From Pseudomonas sp. M47T1 (GTDB lineage: Bacteria > Pseudomonadota > Gammaproteobacteria > Pseudomonadales > Pseudomonadaceae): a DNA stretch of 64,000 bases. Of the stretch, positions 26,610 to 35,178 are shown one piece after another (the stretch's first letter is position 1; every line of letters starts with the position of its first letter). The stretch covers positions 1 to 64,000 of the forward strand of contig NZ_AJWX01000013.1 in NCBI RefSeq assembly GCF_000263855.1, in the 5' to 3' direction. The position numbers were made by a program, and so were the translations under genes. The notes beneath the pieces are model-generated. The model was not told where the DNA came from. It did no database searches and worked only from the letters and a program-made list of their open reading frames with translations.

Positions 26610-27613
26610 TCGCTGTCCTGAAACGCGCCGCCTGCCTGGGGCTAGGGCTGGGCCTGCACCTGGGCTGGGCCCAGGCCGACACCCTGCAACCGCCCGCCGC
26701 GGCCAGCTACCTGAACGCCGACGGCGCCATCGCCATTATTGGCAACGACGGCATGGGGCCGCTGATCGAGCAGCTCAACGCACTGTTCGTGCGCCAGCAC
26801 CCAGGCTTTCGTTTTGCCGTCACCGCCAAGGGCTCGTCCGTGGGCCTGCCGGCACTGACCGCCGGGGCCACGGCCATCGCGCCGCTGTCCCGCGAGCCCT
26901 GGCTGGGTGACCTGCATGGCTTCGAGCAAGTCTTCGACCACACGCCGCTGGACATTCGCATCGGTTATTCCGGCTACGGCCCGCGCGCCAACGGCAAGAC
27001 GCCGCCTGCGGTGTACGTGAACGCCGACAACCCGCTCACGCAATTGACCCTGCAACAACTGGCGCAATTGGTGACGGCCGGCCAGCCGGCGGGTGACCTT
27101 AACACCTGGGGGCAACTGGGCCTGGGCGGTGACTGGGCGCTGCGACGCATTCACGTCTACGGCCTGCGCGACGACGGCGGCTTTGCCACCAACCAGCGCA
27201 TCGACCGTTTCGGCGGCCAGCCTTTCAGCGCCCATTACGAAGCGCTGGACAGCGTGGCGGCGGTGCTCAAGGCGGTGGCCAGCGACAGCCACGGCATTGG
27301 CCTGACCGGCTGGGCCAAGGCCGACCCGGCGCTGCGCATCGTGCCCCTGAGCCACAAGGCCGGGGAAGCGGCTCACGGCCCGGCGCTGGACGACGTGGCG
27401 GCAGGCGCGTACCCGTTGTCGTCGTACCTTCACCTGTTCGTCAACGCCACGCCGGGGCAGCCACTGGAGCCCTTCATCAAGCAATACCTGAAGGTGACCT
27501 TGAGCGATGAGGGCCAGGCACTGGTGCGAGCGCAGACGGCCAGTGCCGAGGGGTATGTGCCGCTGAATGCTGCGGACCTGGCGCGTGAGCGGCGCAAGGT
27601 GGACGCCCTATAA
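26606..27613 (+). CDS. PstS-like periplasmic substrate-binding protein (second of a pair)
   Basis: The product has 335 residues with a signal peptide ending around GWAQA. It is clearly a paralogue of the preceding protein: both share DGAI..IG near the start, a central WGQLGLGGDWALRRIHVYG block, and a final KQYLKVTLSDEGQALV block. Tandem duplication followed by divergence is the simplest origin. Its ATG overlaps the upstream TGA. A pair of binding proteins behind a TonB receptor without a transporter suggests that they pass ligand to a distant ABC system or act as sensors or sequestering proteins. Confidence 0.83.
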   Translation: MIAVLKRAACLGLGLGLHLGWAQADTLQPPAAASYLNADGAIAIIGNDGMGPLIEQLNALFVRQHPGFRFAVTAKGSSVGLPALTAGATAIAPLSREPWLGDLHGFEQVFDHTPLDIRIGYSGYGPRANGKTPPAVYVNADNPLTQLTLQQLAQLVTAGQPAGDLNTWGQLGLGGDWALRRIHVYGLRDDGGFATNQRIDRFGGQPFSAHYEALDSVAAVLKAVASDSHGIGLTGWAKADPALRIVPLSHKAGEAAHGPALDDVAAGAYPLSSYLHLFVNATPGQPLEPFIKQYLKVTLSDEGQALVRAQTASAEGYVPLNAADLARERRKVDAL

Positions 27614-27641
27614 CCCGCCCACCGACCCTGCCCCACAAGGA

Positions 27642-27680
27642 GCTGCCGCCCCGCAGCGCCTTGCGGGGGGGGGCGGCTGT
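27642..27680. terminator. GC-rich hairpin between convergent genes
   Basis: The arms AGCTGCCGCCCCGCA and TGCGGGGGGGGGCGGCT pair around a short loop. It lies just after the second PstS-like gene and before the end of the convergent chemoreceptor gene, so it may terminate both. A run of nine G lies in the right arm. Confidence 0.55.
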
Positions 27681-27682
27681 GG

Positions 27683-28999
27683 TCAGTGGCTCAATTGACT
27701 GCTGAACTGCCCCACCGCATCCACCACCTTGCGCGCACCGTCCTGGATCTCAGCGATCACATCGCCCGACTGCGCCGCCAGGCCCAGGCCCTGTTCGGCC
27801 TGGCGCTTGCCTTGTTCGATGACCTGCACGGCCTCTTCGGCCAGTTTCTGGTTCTGCGCCACCACCGCCACAATCTCCTCGGTGGCGGTGCTGGTCCGTG
27901 ACGCCAACTGCCGCACTTCATCGGCCACCACCGCAAACCCGCGCCCTTGCTCCCCGGCTCGCGCCGCTTCGATGGCCGCGTTCAAGGCCAGCAGGTTGGT
28001 CTGGTCGGCAATGCTGCTGATGCTCTTGATGATGGTGCCGATGATCTGCGACTGCTTGTCCAGCGCGGCGATGCCGTCCGCCGCTGCCTGCATCTGCACG
28101 GCCAGCTGGCGCATGACGTCCACGGTTTCCTGCACCACGCTGCTGCCGCGCTGGGCGGCTGCATCGGTGTCTTCCGAGGTGCTGTAGGCAATGTCGGCAG
28201 CCTGGGCCACGGCCAGTTCGCGGTTGACCTGATCGGTCATCACCGTGGCGAATTTCACCACTTTGTACAGGCGGTTGTGCACGTCGGCGATGGGGTTGTA
28301 CGAGGCCTCCAGCCACACCACGCGCCCGGCGCTGTCCACGCGTTTGAAGCGGTTGGCGATGAATTCGCCACGGCGCAGGGTGTCCCAGAACGTCTGGTAC
28401 GCCGCGCAGCGGGCCTCCTCCGGCTCACAGAACTGGCGGTGGTGCTTGCCCTTGACCTGTTCCAGCCGGTAGCCCATGGCACTGAGGAAGCGGTCGTTGG
28501 CCGCCAGTACGTTACCGTCCAGGTCGAACTCAATCACCGCGGTGGAGCGCTGCAAGGCGTCGATCAGGTTCTGGTGCTCGCGCGAGGTATCGATGGTGCG
28601 GGTCAGGTCGTTAGCGTACACCGAGCAATAAATCACCTTGCCCAGGCTGTTGCGCACCGGCTGCACAATGGCCCGCAGCCAGGCGCAGGCGTTGTCGCCA
28701 CGGGTCAGCTGCAGGGCGCCGGCCCAATGAGCGCCGCTGTGCAGCGCATTTTTCATGCGGTTGAAATGCTCGGTGCCACGGGCGTCGGCCGGCACCAGGT
28801 CGACCAGCGCGCGGCCTTGCACCTGCTCGGCACGGTAGGCCATTTCACGGGCGAAATTGGCGTTGGCATAGGTGATGCGGCCTTGCGGGTCGAGGGTCAG
28901 CGCCAGCATTTCGCTGTCCAGGCTCTCGATGACCTGTTCATGGGACGACAGCTTTTCGCCCAACACCAACAGCTCTTCTTTCAACCGCTTGTTAAACAT
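27683..28999 (-). CDS. soluble PAS-PAS methyl-accepting protein (BdlA-like)
   Basis: The product has 438 residues and no membrane segment. Two PAS domains come first (about 30-130 and 150-255; the second has [19 protein letters not shown] and [20 protein letters not shown]). A short methyl-accepting signalling domain follows, with the hairpin core [20 protein letters not shown]. This layout and length match BdlA of P. aeruginosa, which links environmental cues to biofilm dispersal, and Aer2-like soluble receptors. No haem- or FAD-specific residue pattern can be named. It is a single gene convergent with the PstS-like pair. Confidence 0.85.
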   Translation of the reverse strand: MFNKRLKEELLVLGEKLSSHEQVIESLDSEMLALTLDPQGRITYANANFAREMAYRAEQVQGRALVDLVPADARGTEHFNRMKNALHSGAHWAGALQLTRGDNACAWLRAIVQPVRNSLGKVIYCSVYANDLTRTIDTSREHQNLIDALQRSTAVIEFDLDGNVLAANDRFLSAMGYRLEQVKGKHHRQFCEPEEARCAAYQTFWDTLRRGEFIANRFKRVDSAGRVVWLEASYNPIADVHNRLYKVVKFATVMTDQVNRELAVAQAADIAYSTSEDTDAAAQRGSSVVQETVDVMRQLAVQMQAAADGIAALDKQSQIIGTIIKSISSIADQTNLLALNAAIEAARAGEQGRGFAVVADEVRQLASRTSTATEEIVAVVAQNQKLAEEAVQVIEQGKRQAEQGLGLAAQSGDVIAEIQDGARKVVDAVGQFSSQLSH

Positions 29000-29095
29000 A
29001 GGTACCGTATCTCAAGGCAGGGAGGCAGATTCGTGGCTGTGCTATCGGCCTGCTCAACCCAGTCTTGAGAGTGGCGCGCAGGTTTCATGCAAAAC

Positions 29096-29179
29096 CCGCT
29101 GCCGTCAGGCTGCGCTGACCCTGATTTACACCCCACAGCTCCAGCGAGGCATGCGGCCAGCGCAGCCTGGCGGCAGCGG
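29096..29179. repeat. REPIN-like inverted repeat
   Basis: Two 25-base arms (29096-29120 and 29155-29179) pair with two mismatches around a 34-base spacer. The arm core GCTGCCGYCAGGCTGCGCTG is the same as in the element at 55070. It lies before the LysE gene. Confidence 0.7.
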
Positions 29180-29220
29180 CGGGTATACTGCGCCATGCCC
29201 TTTACGACAGGAGTCCCGAC

Positions 29221-29856
29221 ATGCCCGAACTGCCCAACCTGCTGGCCTTTGCCCTGATCTCCCTTTGCATGGTGCTGACCCCTGGCCCCAACATGGTCTA
29301 CCTGATTTCCCGCTCGATCTGCCAGGGCCGCACGGCCGGGCTTATCTCCCTGGGCGGCGTGGCCGCCGGCTTTGTCATCTACATGCTGTGCGCCGCCCTG
29401 GGCATCACCGCCCTGCTGCTGGCCGTGCCCTTCGCCTACGACACCCTGCGCCTGGGCGGCGCGCTGTACCTGCTGTACCTGGCCTGGCAGGCGGTGAAGC
29501 CCGGCGGCCGCTCGCCGTTCCAGGTGCGCGACCTGCCTGCCGACAGCCCACACAAGCTGTTCACCATGGGCCTGGTGACCAACCTGCTCAACCCCAAGAT
29601 CGCCGTGATGTACCTGTCTTTGCTGCCGCAATTCATCAGCCCCAGCGGCCACGGCAGTGTACTGGCGCAGTCGCTGGTGCTGGGCAGCACGCAGATCGTC
29701 ATCAGCCTGTGCGTGAACGCGGTGATCGCCATGATGGCCGGCAGCATCGCCTTGTTCCTGGCCAACCGGCCTACCTGGCAGGTGGCGCAGCGCTGGCTGA
29801 TGGGCACCGTGCTGGCGGGTTTGGCGGTGCGCATGGCCGTGGAAAGTCGACGTTGA
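29221..29856 (+). CDS. LysE/RhtB family amino-acid exporter
   Basis: The product has 211 residues with about six membrane segments. The N-terminal LTPGPNMVYLISRSICQGRTAG is the family signature, and the central NLLNPKIAVMYLSLLPQF is also typical. These exporters push amino acids or homoserine-like molecules out of the cell. It stands alone, with a REPIN-like repeat upstream and no regulator nearby. The substrate cannot be told. Confidence 0.9.
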   Translation: MPELPNLLAFALISLCMVLTPGPNMVYLISRSICQGRTAGLISLGGVAAGFVIYMLCAALGITALLLAVPFAYDTLRLGGALYLLYLAWQAVKPGGRSPFQVRDLPADSPHKLFTMGLVTNLLNPKIAVMYLSLLPQFISPSGHGSVLAQSLVLGSTQIVISLCVNAVIAMMAGSIALFLANRPTWQVAQRWLMGTVLAGLAVRMAVESRR

Positions 29857-29953
29857 GGTTTACCGAATCTTTACCGATTGTAGACGTCCGCTTACACGAA
29901 TCCGTTGTTTCATAGCTCCATGGCGAACCCACTATCCGCCAAAGGAGATACCC

Positions 29954-30274
29954 ATGATTTCGAAGATGACCCAAGCCCTGATCCTGTCCGGTTGCCTGAT
30001 TGCCGCCGGTACCGCCAGCGCAGGTGAACGCAACGTGATCGTGCCCGTCATCGCCGGGGCCGTGGTAGGCGCAGTAGTGGCCGGCGCACTGGCAGGCCCG
30101 GTGCATGAGCACCACTACCGCCCGGTGTATCAGGGCTACTACCAGCCGGCCCCTTATCAGACCGTGGCGTACGTGCCGGTAGCACCACGCCCTGTTTACT
30201 ACGGCTACGGCGGCCACTACCGTCATGACGATTACTACCGTTATGACCACCGTGGTGGTTACGGCCGCTGGTAA
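29954..30274 (+). CDS. small exported Tyr/His-rich protein
   Basis: The product has 106 residues with a signal peptide (MTQALILSGCLIAAGTASA). A short hydrophobic glycine/alanine stretch (IAGAVVGAVVAGALAG) follows, then a tail very rich in Tyr, His, Pro and Gly. I recognise no family with a known function. The stretch after the signal could be a membrane anchor or a glycine-zipper segment. AAGGAGA lies just before the ATG. The gene is followed by a perfect hairpin at 30291. Confidence 0.75.
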   Translation: MISKMTQALILSGCLIAAGTASAGERNVIVPVIAGAVVGAVVAGALAGPVHEHHYRPVYQGYYQPAPYQTVAYVPVAPRPVYYGYGGHYRHDDYYRYDHRGGYGRW

Positions 30275-30290
30275 CGGCACCGGCGGTACC

Positions 30291-30324
30291 GCATAACCGC
30301 TGCCGACTTCGTCAGCGGTTATGC
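30291..30324. terminator. perfect 12-bp inverted repeat
   Basis: GCATAACCGCTG and CAGCGGTTATGC form a perfect stem around a ten-base loop. It lies 17 bases after the small exported protein and overlaps the end of the dehydratase remnant. It is probably a bidirectional terminator, although no T-run follows. Confidence 0.6.
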
Positions 30325-30530
30325 GCTCAGCAACGACGCATAGCGAGCCATATCCGGCAGCCCCAGGCACCCGGTAGGCTCGACCACCCTCTTCATCCGC
30401 TTGGCAAAAAAGCGCATGCCCCTCCACCACCTGCTCGTCGGTGATGGTGAGGATATCGTCCACATCGCGGCGAATGATCTGGAAGGTGTACTGCCCCAGG
30501 CACTCGCGCCCCCCGTAGCTGCGGCAGGCT
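30319..30530 (-). pseudogene. frameshifted C-terminal remnant of a serine/threonine dehydratase-type enzyme
   Basis: Two reading frames join to spell the end of a PLP-dependent Ser/Thr (or hydroxyaspartate) dehydratase. The first reads LGQYTFQIIRRDVDDILTIT and then DEQVVEG. After a shift in a run of C at about 30417-30424, MRFFAKRMKRVVEPTGCLG and then LPDMARYASLLSA follow. One extra base in that run explains the frame change. The front four-fifths of the enzyme is gone. The break point coincides with a copy of the REP-like element found at 33223 and 44983. It is therefore a truncated, frameshifted pseudogene. Confidence 0.7.
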
Positions 30531-30577
30531 GCGAGGGCCCGCACCGCCGGCCCGCGCTCGACGTCACACCGCCGATG
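30510..30577. repeat. decayed copy of the 100-bp REP-like element
   Basis: The stretch CCCCCGTAGCTGCGGCAGGC followed by GAGGGCCCGCACCGCCGGCC and CACACCGCCGATGG lines up with the elements at 33223 and 44983. Only the left part is kept. It forms the edge of the dehydratase pseudogene. Confidence 0.6.
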
Positions 30578-30660
30578 GAAGATGGAGAACGGGTATTGCA
30601 CTGGCATTTGTCCGCCCGCCCCGCTACCATACGCTTCATATACATTTCATATACGAGCCA

Positions 30661-30669
30661 CCCCCCCCC
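30661..30669 (+). repeat. C9 tract abutting a start codon
   Basis: Nine consecutive C lie directly before the ATG of the ParD-like gene, where a ribosome site would be expected. It is a candidate slippage tract or a sequencing-sensitive spot. Confidence 0.6.
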
Positions 30670-30918
30670 ATGGGCATCGTCAAAATCTCCGACGTGATGC
30701 ACGAAAACCTGCGCATCACCTCCAATGCCCTGAGCCGTTCCATCAACGCCCAGGCCGAGCACTGGATGCGTATCGGCATGCTGGCCGAACTGCACCCTCA
30801 CCTGCCGCACAACGAACTCACGCAATTGCTGATCCGCGCCGAGCAGGCCGGCGGCTTCGACCTGCAAACGGTCGCGACCTGCATGGAACAACGCCAATTG
30901 GCCGGGAGTGCCCAATGA
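30670..30918 (+). CDS. ParD-like antitoxin-type protein
   Basis: The product has 82 residues of the ParD-like family (PF11903). The N-terminal MGIVKISDVMHENLRITSNA and ALSRSINAQAEHWMRIGM look like a ribbon-helix-helix DNA-binding segment. No RelE/ParE-type toxin gene is adjacent. Its stop overlaps the ATG of a methionine aminopeptidase (ATGA), so the two are coupled. The start is unusual: the ATG directly follows nine C and no purine-rich ribosome site is visible. A regulatory role on the aminopeptidase operon is more likely than classical toxin neutralisation, but this is inference. Confidence 0.8.
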   Translation: MGIVKISDVMHENLRITSNALSRSINAQAEHWMRIGMLAELHPHLPHNELTQLLIRAEQAGGFDLQTVATCMEQRQLAGSAQ

Positions 30919-31706
30919 GCAAGAAAGTCACGATTCACAGCGCAGCCGATATCGAGCTGTCGCGCATTGCCGGCAAGCTGGCGGCGGATGTGCTGGACAT
31001 GATCACGCCCTACGTGAAGCCAGGCGTGTCCACCGATGAGCTGGACCGCATTTGCAACGACTACATCGTCAAGGTACAGAAGGCCAAGCCGGCCAACGTG
31101 GGCTATCACGGCTTCCCCAAGACCATTTGCGCGTCGCCTAACGAGGTGATCTGCCACGGCATTCCCAACGGCACGTTACTGGCCGATGGCGATATCCTCA
31201 ATATCGATGTGGCCGTCATCAAGGACGGCTGGTTCGGTGACACCAGCCGCATGTATCGGGTGGGCAATACCAATGATGAGGCTCAGCGACTGGTACGTAC
31301 TACGTATGATGCCATGTGCGCGGGCATTCGCCAGGTCAAACCGGGTGCGCACCTGGGTGACATTGGCCATGCGATTCAAACGGTGGCCGAGGCGGCCGGC
31401 TTCAGCGTGGTGCGCGAGTATTGCGGGCACGGCATCGGCAAGGTCTACCACGACGAGCCGCAGGTGCTGCACTACGGCATGAAGGGCCAGGGCATGAAGC
31501 TGGTCAAGGGCATGATTTTCACCGTGGAGCCAATGCTCAACGCCGGCAAGCGCGGCACCCAGGCGCTTGACGATGGCTGGACGGTCATTACCCGTGACCG
31601 TTCGTGGTCGGCCCAGTGGGAGCACATGGTGGCGGTGACCGATGACGGATTCGAGATTCTGACGCCATGGCCGCATCCTGTCGAAGGCTACGAAGCGATC
31701 TTCTGA
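30915..31706 (+). CDS. map: type I methionine aminopeptidase
   Basis: The product has 263 residues. The five metal ligands of MetAP are visible: the two Asp of NIDVAVIKDGWFGDTSRMY, His of GHGIGKVYHDEP, Glu of FTVEPMLNAG and Glu of QWEHMVAV. The substrate-binding His lies in VGYHGFPKTICAS. It removes the initiator Met from new proteins. The genome very probably also has a housekeeping map next to rpsB, so this is likely a second copy, paired with a ParD-like gene. It is followed by a MocR-type regulator on the same strand. Confidence 0.93.
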   Translation: MSKKVTIHSAADIELSRIAGKLAADVLDMITPYVKPGVSTDELDRICNDYIVKVQKAKPANVGYHGFPKTICASPNEVICHGIPNGTLLADGDILNIDVAVIKDGWFGDTSRMYRVGNTNDEAQRLVRTTYDAMCAGIRQVKPGAHLGDIGHAIQTVAEAAGFSVVREYCGHGIGKVYHDEPQVLHYGMKGQGMKLVKGMIFTVEPMLNAGKRGTQALDDGWTVITRDRSWSAQWEHMVAVTDDGFEILTPWPHPVEGYEAIF

Positions 31707-31791
31707 TCGGGTGTTTTACGTTGAATCTGCTGCTGGTATGCAAGCAGATTCAGCGGCATGCTGGTGCCCTCCTCCACGGCACCGGCTTCCC

Positions 31792-33201
31792 ATGAAACGC
31801 TACGAACAGCTCGCTGACGAAATTGCCCTGATGATCCGCACCGGCGTGCTCAAGGCCGGCGAGAAGGTGCCGTCGGTGCGCACTGCCAGCCGCACGTTCG
31901 TGGTCAGCCCGTCCACGGTGTTCCAGGCCTATTACCTACTGGAAGACCGCGGGATGATTCAGGCGCGGGCGCGGTCGGGGTATTTCGTGCGTGAGCAGCA
32001 CGCGCGGCCCTTGACCGAGCCGGCCATTGCCACGCGCCAGGCGGAAAGCACCGACGTGGACGTCAGCGAGCTGGTGTTTTCGGTGCTGGGTTCGCTCAAG
32101 GACCCGAACACCGTGCCATTCGGCTCGGCCTTTCCCAGCCCTGACTTGTACCCGCTGCAACGCCTGGGGCGCTCCATGGCGCGCACCGTGCGCGACATGG
32201 CCCCCCAGGCAGTGATTGCCGACATGACCGCTGGCAACCCTGAATTGCGCCGCCAGATTGCCCTGCGCTACATGACCAGCGGCGTGCACCTGGCCATGGA
32301 TGAGCTGGTGATCACCAACGGCGCGCTGGAAGCGCTGAACCTGTGCCTGCAATGCATGACGCAACCGGGGGACCTGGTGGCCATCGAGTCGCCGGCTTTC
32401 TATGCGACCTTGCAGGTACTGGAACGGCTCAAGCTCAAGGCCGTCGAGATTCCCGTGCACCCGCGCGAAGGCATTGACCTGGCGACCTTGGCCGACCGCC
32501 TGCAACGCCTGCCCATCAAGGCCTGCTGGTTCATGAGCAGCCTGCAGAACCCGCTGGGCGCGAGCATGCCCAGTGCGGCCAAGGAAGCGCTGTACGGGTT
32601 GTTGCATCAGCACCAGGTGCCGTTGATTGAAGACGATGTGTACAGCGAGTTGCATTACGGCGCGCAGCCGCAACAGCCGGTAAAGCGCCTGGACCGCGAC
32701 GGGCTGGTGATGCATTGCGGGTCGTTTTCCAAGAGTCTGGCGCCGGGGTATCGCGTGGGCTGGGTGGCGGCCGGGCGTTTTGCCCAGCAGGTAAGCCGCT
32801 TGAAGCTGATGACCACCATTTCGCCGTCGGTGCCGGCCCAGGGGGCGATAGCCGATTACTTGCAGCATGGCGGATACGATCGGCATTTGCGCAAGCTGCG
32901 GCACAACCTGGAAATGCAACAGAGCGCGATGCTGGCCTCGGCGACGCGGCATTTTCCCGAGAGCACGCGGGTGACGCGGCCTGATGGCGGCTATTTCCTA
33001 TGGTTCGAATTTCCCGAGCGAGTGGATGCGTTGCAGCTGTTTCAGCTGGCGCTGGCCCAGGGCATCAGCATTGCGCCGGGGCCGATATTCTCGGCCACGC
33101 GCGGGTTCAGTCATTGCGCACGGTTGAACCATGGGCACCCGTGGGACAAGCGCAGTGAAGAAGCGATGGCGATGCTGGGGCGGATTATTGCCTCGTTCTG
33201 A
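31792..33201 (+). CDS. MocR-type regulator (GntR domain fused to an aminotransferase-like domain)
   Basis: The product has 469 residues. A GntR winged helix (MKRYEQLADEIALMIRTGVL, then LKAGEKVPSVRTASRTFVVS) is followed by a fold-type I aminotransferase-like domain with the PLP lysine in CGSFSKSLAPGYRVGW. MocR proteins usually sense PLP with an amino compound and control neighbouring metabolic genes. The start at 31792 is the first residue of the GntR domain. The longer frame to 31711 adds 27 residues without similarity. The target is unclear. The closest same-strand neighbour is the aminopeptidase, 86 bp upstream. Confidence 0.9.
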   Translation: MKRYEQLADEIALMIRTGVLKAGEKVPSVRTASRTFVVSPSTVFQAYYLLEDRGMIQARARSGYFVREQHARPLTEPAIATRQAESTDVDVSELVFSVLGSLKDPNTVPFGSAFPSPDLYPLQRLGRSMARTVRDMAPQAVIADMTAGNPELRRQIALRYMTSGVHLAMDELVITNGALEALNLCLQCMTQPGDLVAIESPAFYATLQVLERLKLKAVEIPVHPREGIDLATLADRLQRLPIKACWFMSSLQNPLGASMPSAAKEALYGLLHQHQVPLIEDDVYSELHYGAQPQQPVKRLDRDGLVMHCGSFSKSLAPGYRVGWVAAGRFAQQVSRLKLMTTISPSVPAQGAIADYLQHGGYDRHLRKLRHNLEMQQSAMLASATRHFPESTRVTRPDGGYFLWFEFPERVDALQLFQLALAQGISIAPGPIFSATRGFSHCARLNHGHPWDKRSEEAMAMLGRIIASF

Positions 33202-33222
33202 CATCGCTGGCGCAGCCACCCC

Positions 33223-33338
33223 CCCCCGTAGGGGCTGCCGCCAGGCTGCCAAGGCCCGCACCGCGGGCCCGCCATCACCCTGACACCGCCAAAGGCCCAG
33301 CGGACCTTTTCGCAGCCTGGCGGCAGCCCCTACGGGGG
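33223..33338. repeat. large REP-like inverted repeat (perfect 27-bp arms)
   Basis: Arms at 33223-33249 and 33312-33338 are perfectly complementary and contain GGGGCTGCCGCCAGGCTGC. The 62-base centre has its own small palindrome (GGCCCGCACCGCGGGCC). It lies between the convergent MocR and phospholipase-D-like genes and probably terminates both. The centre is about 85 percent identical by eye to the element at 44983. Confidence 0.8.
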
Positions 33339-33362
33339 AGGCGTGGAAGGTTTTGCCCGCCA

Positions 33363-35087
33363 TCAGGCAAACAACTCGCGGTCCTGGATCTTGCGGGGGT
33401 CGCTGTAGTCCTCCTGCCACCACGCAGCGTCGCCGGCCTGACGCGGCGGGCGTTGCAGGGTCAGGCTGCTGCGGGTGCCGGCATTGACGCTCTCCTGGGC
33501 CACGCGAAAGTGGTAATGGTCCAGCAAGCGCACGGCTTCCACCATGTACGCCACGGCCACTCGGCGGTCGCGGATCAACAACAGGTTTTCGCCGTTGCTG
33601 CGGTCGGCGGCGTCGGCGAAGTTATAGGAGCCCATGTACACCCGCGCCGTGGGCTTGTCGAAGTCGATGACCACGAACTTGTGGTGCAGGCGCACCCCGG
33701 CACCCCCGGTCAACCCCGTGGGTTCGGCCTGGAACGGTGCCGGGATGTTCTTGTTCAGCGCCGCCGCGTGCAGGATCGCACTTTCGCCGCCCGGCAACAG
33801 CACGTCCAGGCCTTGCTGCATCTGCCGGTCGGAGATGCCGTAGACGAATACCTTGGGGTTGGCCGCCACTTCCTTGATCGCCGCCTGGATCGGGCCCTTG
33901 GTTTGGTACAGGAAGGCCAGCGAGAACAGCAGGCTGGACGCGGTAGTGGCAATGTCGCTGCCGATGCCGGCCAGGGCAGCGTTGTCCTGGGCGTGGGGCG
34001 AAAAGGTCACTTGGGCGTCGATGTTGTCCAGCCCCAGGCTGTGCCATTGGGCGGGTGGCTGGGTGCCGAAGTCCTTGGCCGATGAGCGCGTCCAGTATTG
34101 CGCGAACGCCGCCTGGAACACCGCCAACGCGGCCTGGCCCTGCACGATCAAGGCGTTGTTGGCCTGCACGTACAGCCCGCGCCAGCTGAAGTTGGTGGAG
34201 CCGCACACCACGGTCTTGTCGGTGGTGCCATCCAGCAGGATGACCTTGTTGTGCTGCAGGCTGGCCATGTGTTCGCGCTTCACCGTGGCGCCGGCCTGGG
34301 TCAGGCGCGTGGCGGCCAGGGTTTGCGCCGAGTCGGCAGCGCCGTGGTCGCTGCTGTCGTCGATGATGATCTGCAAGCGGCTGCCCAGCTTTTCCAGGCG
34401 GTTAACGATGTTGGGCTCGTTGAGCTCGTAGGCGATTACTTTCACTTGCGCGCCGGTGTCGGCCACTGCCGCGTCCAACACGGCGAGAATCGCGTCGCGG
34501 GCTTCGAAGCCCATCCATTCCAAGGCGGCCTGGGCGTCCGGGTTGGTGGGCACGAAGTCCAGGCCGTCGTCGGCCTTGCGCGGCAACAGCGTGGTGAGGT
34601 TGCGGTCGGTGTTGGCATAGCGTTCCACGAACGCCTGGGAGGATACGTAGCCACGGGTAAAGGTGACATTAAGCTGGCCCGGCCAAGTGTTGCGCTGCAA
34701 TTCGATGTCGGCGGCCTGGGCTTCGCCGTAACTGAGCTGGCCCTGGGCATTCATGAACACCGGCGTAACCCGGTAGGTGAAGGCCCCGGCCAGCTCGGCG
34801 TTACGCGGGAAGTGCACCCAGCGAAATTTCTGAATCGGTGACAGCAGGCTCGAAAGCGCCGTGGTGGGCACGCTGCCGTCGACAGTGGGGAACGTGAGGC
34901 GGTTGTTCAGGGCGTAGAAGCGGTCGCCGGCCGGCTCCTTGTATTCGATGCCGAAGCCGACGAAATCAGCCGGTGGCGGGCTGTTTTTCCAGTTCATGGC
35001 CAACAGCAGCATGCCTTCGCTGCGGTGCAATTTAAGGCTGAACAATGCGGAGTCGTGGGTGCCGCTGACTTGAAAATCCCCGGGCAT
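33363..35087 (-). CDS. phospholipase D-like domain protein
   Basis: The product has 574 residues with two HKD motifs. The first is LQHNKVILLDG with CGSTNFSWRG and the second is RLHHKFVVIDFDKPTARVYMGSYNFADAADRSNGEN in separate parts, both with the expected Asn and Ser. About 200 N-terminal residues form a beta-rich region of unknown fold (FGIEYKEPAGDRFYALNNRL). There is no signal peptide, so the protein is cytoplasmic or released by another route. PLD-family proteins can act as phospholipases or nucleases or be secreted effectors. The start at 35087 is chosen because the longer frame overlaps the divergent hydrolase. No VgrG, Hcp or immunity gene is nearby to call it an effector. Confidence 0.87.
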   Translation of the reverse strand: MPGDFQVSGTHDSALFSLKLHRSEGMLLLAMNWKNSPPPADFVGFGIEYKEPAGDRFYALNNRLTFPTVDGSVPTTALSSLLSPIQKFRWVHFPRNAELAGAFTYRVTPVFMNAQGQLSYGEAQAADIELQRNTWPGQLNVTFTRGYVSSQAFVERYANTDRNLTTLLPRKADDGLDFVPTNPDAQAALEWMGFEARDAILAVLDAAVADTGAQVKVIAYELNEPNIVNRLEKLGSRLQIIIDDSSDHGAADSAQTLAATRLTQAGATVKREHMASLQHNKVILLDGTTDKTVVCGSTNFSWRGLYVQANNALIVQGQAALAVFQAAFAQYWTRSSAKDFGTQPPAQWHSLGLDNIDAQVTFSPHAQDNAALAGIGSDIATTASSLLFSLAFLYQTKGPIQAAIKEVAANPKVFVYGISDRQMQQGLDVLLPGGESAILHAAALNKNIPAPFQAEPTGLTGGAGVRLHHKFVVIDFDKPTARVYMGSYNFADAADRSNGENLLLIRDRRVAVAYMVEAVRLLDHYHFRVAQESVNAGTRSSLTLQRPPRQAGDAAWWQEDYSDPRKIQDRELFA

Positions 35088-35178
35088 GGCTGCGTTCCTT
35101 CGGCTACGGTGGGCCAGCAGATTGACAGATCCACCGCGCCCGGCAAAGCTCTGGGCACTCTGCACGGAGCATCGCCCC

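Noticed and set aside
29771-30607. Minus-strand 278-codon frame covering the small exported protein and the dehydratase remnant
   Set aside because: Only its first part matches the dehydratase end. After the frameshift it runs as shadow of the small exported gene.
30582-31706. Longer start for the methionine aminopeptidase
   Set aside because: The extra part reads the ParD-like gene in another frame. The ATGA overlap and the family N-terminus fix the start at 30915.
30661-31706. Classical toxin-antitoxin pair
   Set aside because: The partner gene is a complete methionine aminopeptidase with intact catalytic residues, not a toxin family.
33363-35087. Phospholipase-D-like protein as a type VI effector
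   Set aside because: No VgrG, Hcp, PAAR, adaptor or immunity gene is adjacent. The twin HKD motifs alone do not show this.
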